From positions 1-10,337 of the forward strand of contig JBHJOP010000080.1 of NCBI GenBank assembly GCA_050329575.1: DNA of 10,337 bases, in the 5' to 3' direction. The notes below the pieces were generated by a model. The model saw only the letters and a list, made by a program, of their open reading frames with translations. It searched no databases and was not told the DNA's origin. The stretch is from JAUXFS01 sp050329575. Its GTDB lineage: Bacteria > Pseudomonadota > Alphaproteobacteria > Rhodospirillales > Defluviicoccaceae. The translations under genes were made by a program, and so were the position numbers. Shown here piece after piece: positions 6,681 to 10,337 of the stretch. Numbering within the stretch: position 1 is the stretch's first letter; every line of letters starts with the position of its first letter.

Positions 6681-7178
6681 CTAGTCGACCGCCTCCTCGA
6701 CACTGCCGAGCGACTTCGCCAACTCGAACAACCGCTTGCGCACCTGCGGGTCGGCGATCCGGTAATAGGCGCGCACCAGTTCCAGGGTTTCGCGCCGGGT
6801 CAGCGGATCCGGTTCCAGTGCCGGTGGCGGCTGATCCGCCAAGCCCCAGCCGAGGTGGATCTCGTGCGACTTGAGGCGATCGGGCATGTCGTCGAAGAAG
6901 AACGAAACCGGCACGTCGAGGATGCGGCTGAATTCGAACAAACGAGAGGCGCCAATCCGGTTGGCGCCTCGTTCATACTTCTGGATCTGCTGGAAGGTCA
7001 GCCCCACCGCTTCTCCCAGCTTTTCTTGGCTGAGACCGAGCAGCGTTCGCCTGAGCCTGACGCGACTGCCGACGTGGATGTCGACCGGATTGGGTGTTCC
7101 CGGCGGCAGCCGATCGGCGTCGCCCTCCGAAAACGCCATCCTTCCCCTTCTCCCTCTCATCGTTTTTTCTTCGGTCAT
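6681..7178 (-). CDS. XRE-family HTH transcriptional regulator next to metK
   Basis: This is a 165-residue DNA-binding protein. The Cro/CI-type domain spans about 30-95 (NPVDIHVGSRVRLRRTLLG leading in). Its helix-turn-helix is SQEKLGEAVGLTFQQIQKYERG at 50-71, followed by NRIGASRLFEFSRILDVPVSFFF. The C-terminal 65 residues are predicted to be helical (RRETLELVRAYYRIADPQVRKRLFELAKSL) and may help dimerisation. Homologues with nearly identical HTH cores are widespread in alphaproteobacteria, often beside metK or lnt; the target genes are not known to me. The start chosen is ATG at 7178, with AAGGTG 7 nt upstream. An ATG at 7139 behind a purine-rich tract is a real alternative, giving MAFSEGDADR. 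The gene has its own promoter region with a nested inverted repeat, suggesting autoregulation. Confidence 0.9.
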   Translation of the reverse strand: MTEEKTMRGRRGRMAFSEGDADRLPPGTPNPVDIHVGSRVRLRRTLLGLSQEKLGEAVGLTFQQIQKYERGANRIGASRLFEFSRILDVPVSFFFDDMPDRLKSHEIHLGWGLADQPPPALEPDPLTRRETLELVRAYYRIADPQVRKRLFELAKSLGSVEEAVD

Positions 7179-7185
7179 TGTTTTT

Positions 7186-7191
7186 CACCTT
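7186..7191 (-). promoter_or_regulatory. Ribosome-binding site of the XRE regulator
   Basis: AAGGTG lies 7 nt before the ATG at 7178, with an A-rich spacer. It favours this start over the in-frame ATGs at 7160 and 7139, although the latter follows a purine-rich GGGAGAAGGGGAAGG tract. Confidence 0.6.
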
Positions 7192-7286
7192 GTGATCCTG
7201 CCGACCCGCTGCCGTCGGTGATATTGCCCCTGCTAGACCGAGTCGTTACCCCGGCCGTTCACTCGCCAAACTGTCGAAGCTCGGCC

Positions 7287-7316
7287 ATAATATGCAAATT
7301 TCGATCGTCTTCGCAA
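7287..7316 (-). promoter_or_regulatory. Predicted promoter of the XRE regulator
   Basis: TTGCGA (7316-7311), an 18-bp spacer and TATTAT (7292-7287, 5 of 6 to consensus) lie about 110 bp before the regulator start. CATATT at 7294-7289 with a 16-bp spacer is an alternative -10. The region is strikingly AT-rich for this window. The -35 is the right arm of the inverted repeat at 7311-7346, so a protein bound there would block transcription. A GANTC site (7240-7244), the recognition sequence of CcrM methylase in many alphaproteobacteria, lies between promoter and gene. Confidence 0.55.
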
Positions 7317-7346
7317 CAATTGTTCCCGTATAATACGTTGTTGCGA
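7311..7346. repeat. Nested inverted repeat upstream of the XRE gene (candidate operator)
   Basis: On the plus strand, TCGCAACAA (7311-7319) and TTGTTGCGA (7338-7346) are perfect 9-bp arms. Between them lie the palindrome CGTATAATACG (7327-7337) and, overlapping the left arm, AACAATTGTT (7315-7324). The outer arms overlap the predicted XRE -35. Two-fold symmetry over the promoter suggests an operator, most simply for the XRE protein itself. The same symmetry would also fold as RNA at the 3' end of an lnt transcript, but with no T-run it is not a terminator. Confidence 0.6.
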
Positions 7347-7354
7347 CTGATATT

Positions 7355-7367
7355 CCCCAAATAGGGG
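7355..7367 (-). other. Short hairpin directly after the lnt stop
   Basis: CCCC and GGGG flank TATTT immediately after the TAA of lnt. The 4-bp stem has no T-run and is too weak to call a terminator; it may protect the 3' end or be chance. Confidence 0.25.
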
Positions 7368-8987
7368 TTATCGGCGGCGCGCGACCATCGCCCCCAGCGC
7401 CAGCATCGCCAGCACCACCGCGAGGATCGGCCCGTTGCCGGTGCGGGCGTAGACGGTGGGCTGGGCGAGCGGCCGCGGCAGCGGCCCGTCGACGACCCCC
7501 TCGACATCGAGGCCGAGGCGGCCGACGACCCGGCCGTAGGGATCGACGATCGCCGAGACGCCGTTGTTGGCGACCCGCACCAGCGGCAGGCCTTCCTCGA
7601 CCGCCCGCATCCGCGCCGCCGCGAAATGCTGGTAGGGACCCGAGGAACGGCCGTACCAGGCGTCGTTCGTCAGGTTGAGCATCCACTCGGGACGATCGCC
7701 GCGGTCGACGACCCGCGCGGGAAAGATCACCTCGTAGCAGATCAGCGGCGCCACCGGCGGCAGACCCGGCAGCCGCAGCGTCGTCGTCCCCGGACCGCGC
7801 GAGAAATCGGTCGTCCCGGCGGTCACCTTGTCGATGCCGAGCACGCTCCGGAACGGCACGTACTCGCCGAACGGCACCAGGTGCGACTTGTCGTAGGTGG
7901 CGACGACGGCCCCGTCGGCGTCGACCGCCTGGAGACTGTTCCACACCCGGAACGGCTCCCCGGGGGGCGTTCCCCGCAGGGTCCCGGTGATCGTCAGTCC
8001 GTCGCGCGGGGTGAATTCGGCGATGATCGCCCGTCGCTGCGCATCGCCGGCGAGAAACAGCGGCGCCGCCGTCTCGCCCCAGATCACGTGGGTCGGGGCC
8101 GGAGCGGACACTCCCGCCGTCGCGCCCAGCTCGAGGTGGCGCGCCAGATGCCGGTCGAGCAGCTCGCGCTGCCACTTCTGGCGCTGCGGGATCGACGGCT
8201 GGACCAGGCGCAGCTGCACCCCCGGCACCGTCTCGACCGCTGCCGCCCCGTCGAGGCGGACGAGCCCCGCCGTCCAGACCGCGGCGAGGGCGGCGAACCC
8301 GCAGCCGACCGCCGCCCACCGCCGCCGCGGACCCGCCGCCGGATCCGCCAGGACCGCCGGCATCGCGGCCGCCGCAACCGTGATCAGGCCGAGCCCGTAG
8401 GTGCCCACGAACGCGCTGATCTGCACCATCGTGTCGGAAAACGTCCAGACGGTGCCGATCAGGTTCCAGGGGAAGCCGCTGAACGCCCAGCTCCGCACCC
8501 ACTCGAACCCGGTCCACGCCGCCGCAAACACCAGCACCCGCGCGACACCGCCGGCGGCGACGCGGTGCGTCAAGGCCGCCGCGGCCGCCGGAAAGATCGC
8601 CTGGAGGGCGGCGAGCCCCAGCACCGCGACGGGGGCCAGCCAGCCGAACTGCTCCGGCTTGGTCAGCAAAGCGTTGGCGATCCAGTAGAGGCCGGCGGTG
8701 AAATAGCCGAACCCGAACAACCAGCCGGTCAGCATCGCCCCGCGCCATCCGCGCCGGCCCTCGCACAGCCACAGAAGACCGACGAACGCCGGCACCAGCG
8801 CCGGCCAGAGGTGAACGGGCGGCAACGCCGAGACCGCCAGCACCCCCAGCGCGACGGCGACCAGGACCCGGCGCCAGCCGGAAACGGCGACGGTCGCCGC
8901 GTGCAGCCGGCCGACGGCACCCGCGACCGTGCCGCCGAGCCGGGCGCCGCCAGAGAGCTCCCGGGCGGTGACGGCGGATCGTTTCAT
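7368..8987 (-). CDS. lnt: Apolipoprotein N-acyltransferase Lnt
   Basis: Lnt adds the third acyl chain to the N-terminal cysteine of lipoproteins at the periplasmic face of the inner membrane. The protein is 539 residues. Several hydrophobic segments occupy about 40-245, with the family motifs FGYFTAGLYWIANALL (93-108) and GFPWNLIG (171-178). A nitrilase-type catalytic domain follows (about 257-505), then a final membrane helix and an Arg-rich end. The Glu-Lys-Cys triad is present: E305 (WGETAAP), K367 (YDKSHLVPFGEYVP) and C417 (ICYE), with the accessory E375 conserved. The ATG at 8987 overlaps the stop of the preceding gene (ATGA). A long overlapping frame at 9108-7246 is a shadow without Lnt motifs. 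Confidence 0.97.
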   Translation of the reverse strand: MKRSAVTARELSGGARLGGTVAGAVGRLHAATVAVSGWRRVLVAVALGVLAVSALPPVHLWPALVPAFVGLLWLCEGRRGWRGAMLTGWLFGFGYFTAGLYWIANALLTKPEQFGWLAPVAVLGLAALQAIFPAAAAALTHRVAAGGVARVLVFAAAWTGFEWVRSWAFSGFPWNLIGTVWTFSDTMVQISAFVGTYGLGLITVAAAAMPAVLADPAAGPRRRWAAVGCGFAALAAVWTAGLVRLDGAAAVETVPGVQLRLVQPSIPQRQKWQRELLDRHLARHLELGATAGVSAPAPTHVIWGETAAPLFLAGDAQRRAIIAEFTPRDGLTITGTLRGTPPGEPFRVWNSLQAVDADGAVVATYDKSHLVPFGEYVPFRSVLGIDKVTAGTTDFSRGPGTTTLRLPGLPPVAPLICYEVIFPARVVDRGDRPEWMLNLTNDAWYGRSSGPYQHFAAARMRAVEEGLPLVRVANNGVSAIVDPYGRVVGRLGLDVEGVVDGPLPRPLAQPTVYARTGNGPILAVVLAMLALGAMVARRR

Positions 8988-9955
8988 TCGCCGACCGCCG
9001 CGTCCGGCGGCGGTCGTTGGCGCTCGACCGCCGGCTCTCCGGCGGGACCGCGAAACCGCAGCCGGCGGATCCGCCGCGGATCGGCTTCCAGCACCTCGAA
9101 TTCGACACCCGACGGGTGGGCGATCAGTTCGCCGCGGATCGGCACCCGGCCGGCGACCGACACCACCAGGCCGCCGAGGGTATCGATGTCCTCGCGTTCC
9201 TCCTCGCTGAGGGTGAGCCCGAACCGCTCCTCCAGCACCTCGACCGGCGCGCGCGCGTCCGCCTCGACGAAGCCGTCCGGCTGGACGACGACGATCGGCT
9301 CGGTGGTCCGGTCGTGTTCGTCCTCGATCTCGCCGACGATCTCCTCGACGACGTCCTCGATGGTGACCAGGCCGTCGACGCCGCCGAACTCGTCGACCAC
9401 CAGCGCCATGTGCGACCGTTTCGCCCGCATCTCGAGCAGCAACTCGAGGACCTCCATCGACGGCGCGACGAACAGCACGCGGCGCAGGACTCGGGAGAGA
9501 CGGAACGTCGCGTCACCGCCCCGCCAGGCCAGCACGTCCTTGACGTGCACCATGCCGATCGCATCGTCGAGGGTTTCCCGGTAGACCGGCAGCCGCGAAT
9601 GGCCGTGGCTGGTCATCGCCTCGATGACCTCGGCGAGCGTCGCCCGGCTGTCGATCGCGAAGATGTCGGCCCGCGGCACCATCACGTCCTCCGCCGAGCG
9701 CCCGCGCAGATTGAGGATGTTGGTGACCAGGTTGCGCTCGTCGTCGTCGAGCGGGATCTCCGCCTCGTCGCGCTCCTCCATCAGCGCGTGCAGGCTGTCC
9801 CGCGTCGATCCCTCGCCGTTGCGCGACCAGCGGAGGCTGCGGATCAGGCCGCGCACCCGGTGCCAGACGCCGCCGCCGGCCGGCGGATCGGCGGACCGGT
9901 CCGCTTCGCCGCTACTCGGGCCCTCGGAATCGCGCTCCGGGATCCGGTTGTTCAT
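8984..9955 (-). CDS. CorC/HlyC-family tandem-CBS protein (YbeX-like)
   Basis: This is a 323-residue soluble protein. The N terminus (1-70) is charged and variable. Tandem CBS domains follow (about 92-150 and 158-212, with RADIFAIDSRATLAEVIEAM and VVDEFGGVDGLVTIEDVVEEIVGEI). The CorC/HlyC transporter-associated domain is at about 220-302 (EEREDIDTLGGLVVSVAGRVP). It lacks the DUF21 membrane domain of larger relatives, so it is cytosolic, like E. coli YbeX (CorC). YbeX has been linked to Mg2+/Co2+ efflux and, through its gene neighbours, to ribosome metabolism; adenine-nucleotide binding by the CBS pair is typical of the fold. The ATG at 9955 overlaps the ybeY stop and the stop overlaps the lnt start, both as ATGA. 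The name hemolysin C for such proteins is historical and should not be read as a toxin function. Confidence 0.93.
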   Translation of the reverse strand: MNNRIPERDSEGPSSGEADRSADPPAGGGVWHRVRGLIRSLRWSRNGEGSTRDSLHALMEERDEAEIPLDDDERNLVTNILNLRGRSAEDVMVPRADIFAIDSRATLAEVIEAMTSHGHSRLPVYRETLDDAIGMVHVKDVLAWRGGDATFRLSRVLRRVLFVAPSMEVLELLLEMRAKRSHMALVVDEFGGVDGLVTIEDVVEEIVGEIEDEHDRTTEPIVVVQPDGFVEADARAPVEVLEERFGLTLSEEEREDIDTLGGLVVSVAGRVPIRGELIAHPSGVEFEVLEADPRRIRRLRFRGPAGEPAVERQRPPPDAAVGE

Positions 9956-10337
9956 GACGGCCGCCGATCCTCCACGGCATAGGGGTCCGCGACACCGAGG
10001 GTGGCCAGAATCCCCGCTTCCAGCCGCTCCATCGCCGCCGCCTCGGCGTCGATCCGATGGTCGTGTCCGAGCAGGTGAAGCATACCATGGACCACGAGGT
10101 GACTTAAGTGGTCGGCGAGGCTCTTGCCTTCGGCGGCCGCCTCGGCGGCGACGGTCTGGTAGGCGACGACGATATCGCCGAGAACGAGCGGCCGGTCCGC
10201 CGGCGGTGGCACCGCCCGCCGGCCGCCCTCGTCGGGAAACGACAGCACGTCCGTCGCCCGATCCTGTCCCCGGTGGTCGCGGTTGAGCCGCCTCACGGTG
10301 TCGTCGTCGGACAGCAGCACGCTGACCTCGGCGCGGC
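9952..10337 (-). CDS. ybeY: Endoribonuclease YbeY (5' end outside the window)
   Basis: YbeY is a zinc-dependent endoribonuclease needed for 16S rRNA 3'-end maturation and for decay of defective 70S ribosomes. The last 127 residues are visible; the first 40 or so are missing. The conserved core reads EVSVLLSDDDTVRRLNRDHRG, then DRATDVLSFP. The metal-binding HGMLHLLGHDH motif has the three His at visible residues 83, 87 and 93. The frame is open to the window edge, so any internal start is only apparent. It ends in an ATGA overlap with the CBS gene, as in the ybeY-ybeX-lnt clusters of many proteobacteria. Confidence 0.95.
   Translation of the reverse strand, partial: RAEVSVLLSDDDTVRRLNRDHRGQDRATDVLSFPDEGGRRAVPPPADRPLVLGDIVVAYQTVAAEAAAEGKSLADHLSHLVVHGMLHLLGHDHRIDAEAAAMERLEAGILATLGVADPYAVEDRRPS

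Noticed and set aside
5394..7364. 656-codon plus-strand open frame opposite metK and the XRE gene
   Set aside because: It spans two real genes and both of their upstream gaps, with no homology signal. It is a compositional artefact.
7246..9108. 620-codon minus-strand frame overlapping lnt
   Set aside because: It is a shifted reading of lnt without the triad or membrane segments. The frame at 8987-7368 carries all Lnt motifs.
7626..9584. 652-codon plus-strand open frame opposite lnt and the CBS gene
   Set aside because: Very Arg/Pro/Gln-rich with no domain, and antisense to lnt with its intact catalytic triad.
1..10337. Novel defence, mobile or biosynthetic system
   Set aside because: All genes are core housekeeping genes in a conserved order. 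There are no transposases, integrases, direct-repeat arrays or composition breaks apart from the short AT-rich promoter gap.

Overview
The window is a compact, GC-rich (by eye roughly 70%) run of housekeeping genes from an alphaproteobacterium. Protein sequences and gene order look Rhodospirillales-like, but I cannot name a genus. All ten recognisable genes are on the minus strand, so transcription runs from high to low coordinates: ybeY (5' end outside the window), corC/ybeX-like, lnt, an XRE-family HTH regulator, metK, trmB, rimP, nusA, an rnpM/ylxR-type gene (DUF448 fused to an L7Ae-like domain), and infB (3' end outside the window). There is no mobile element, CRISPR array, tRNA, rRNA or obvious horizontally acquired gene. 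The long open frames on the plus strand are antisense artefacts of GC-rich codon usage. No stretch of more than 300 bases lacks a gene.

Right block (about 10337-7368): ybeY, corC and lnt are joined by two ATGA start/stop overlaps, so they form one translationally coupled unit. It covers 16S rRNA maturation/rRNA decay, a cytosolic CBS protein, and the last step of lipoprotein acylation. Middle block (7367-4513): a comparatively AT-rich 189-bp gap with a promoter and a nested inverted repeat precedes the XRE regulator. A second 189-bp gap, very GC-rich and with three consecutive hairpins, precedes metK (S-adenosylmethionine synthetase). metK overlaps trmB, a SAM-using tRNA methyltransferase, by GTGA. 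Left block (4512-1): rimP, nusA, rnpM/ylxR and infB form the classic nusA operon (30S maturation, transcription elongation/termination, RNA binding, translation initiation), with gaps of 22 bp and 3 bp and a 1-base overlap.

The most informative non-coding feature is in front of rimP. A good alphaproteobacterial-type promoter (CTTGTC, 16 bp, CTATAT) lies inside the 3' end of trmB. It is followed by a leader of about 145 nt that holds a UCCG-capped hairpin, a small hairpin, and a textbook intrinsic terminator (8-bp stem plus six U) before the rimP start. This looks like an attenuator controlling the operon that encodes the termination factor NusA, and it can also end the metK-trmB transcript. 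The metK leader and the dyad upstream of the XRE gene are the other two candidate regulatory elements. I see no wholly new multi-gene system; the interest here is in cis-regulation of core genes.
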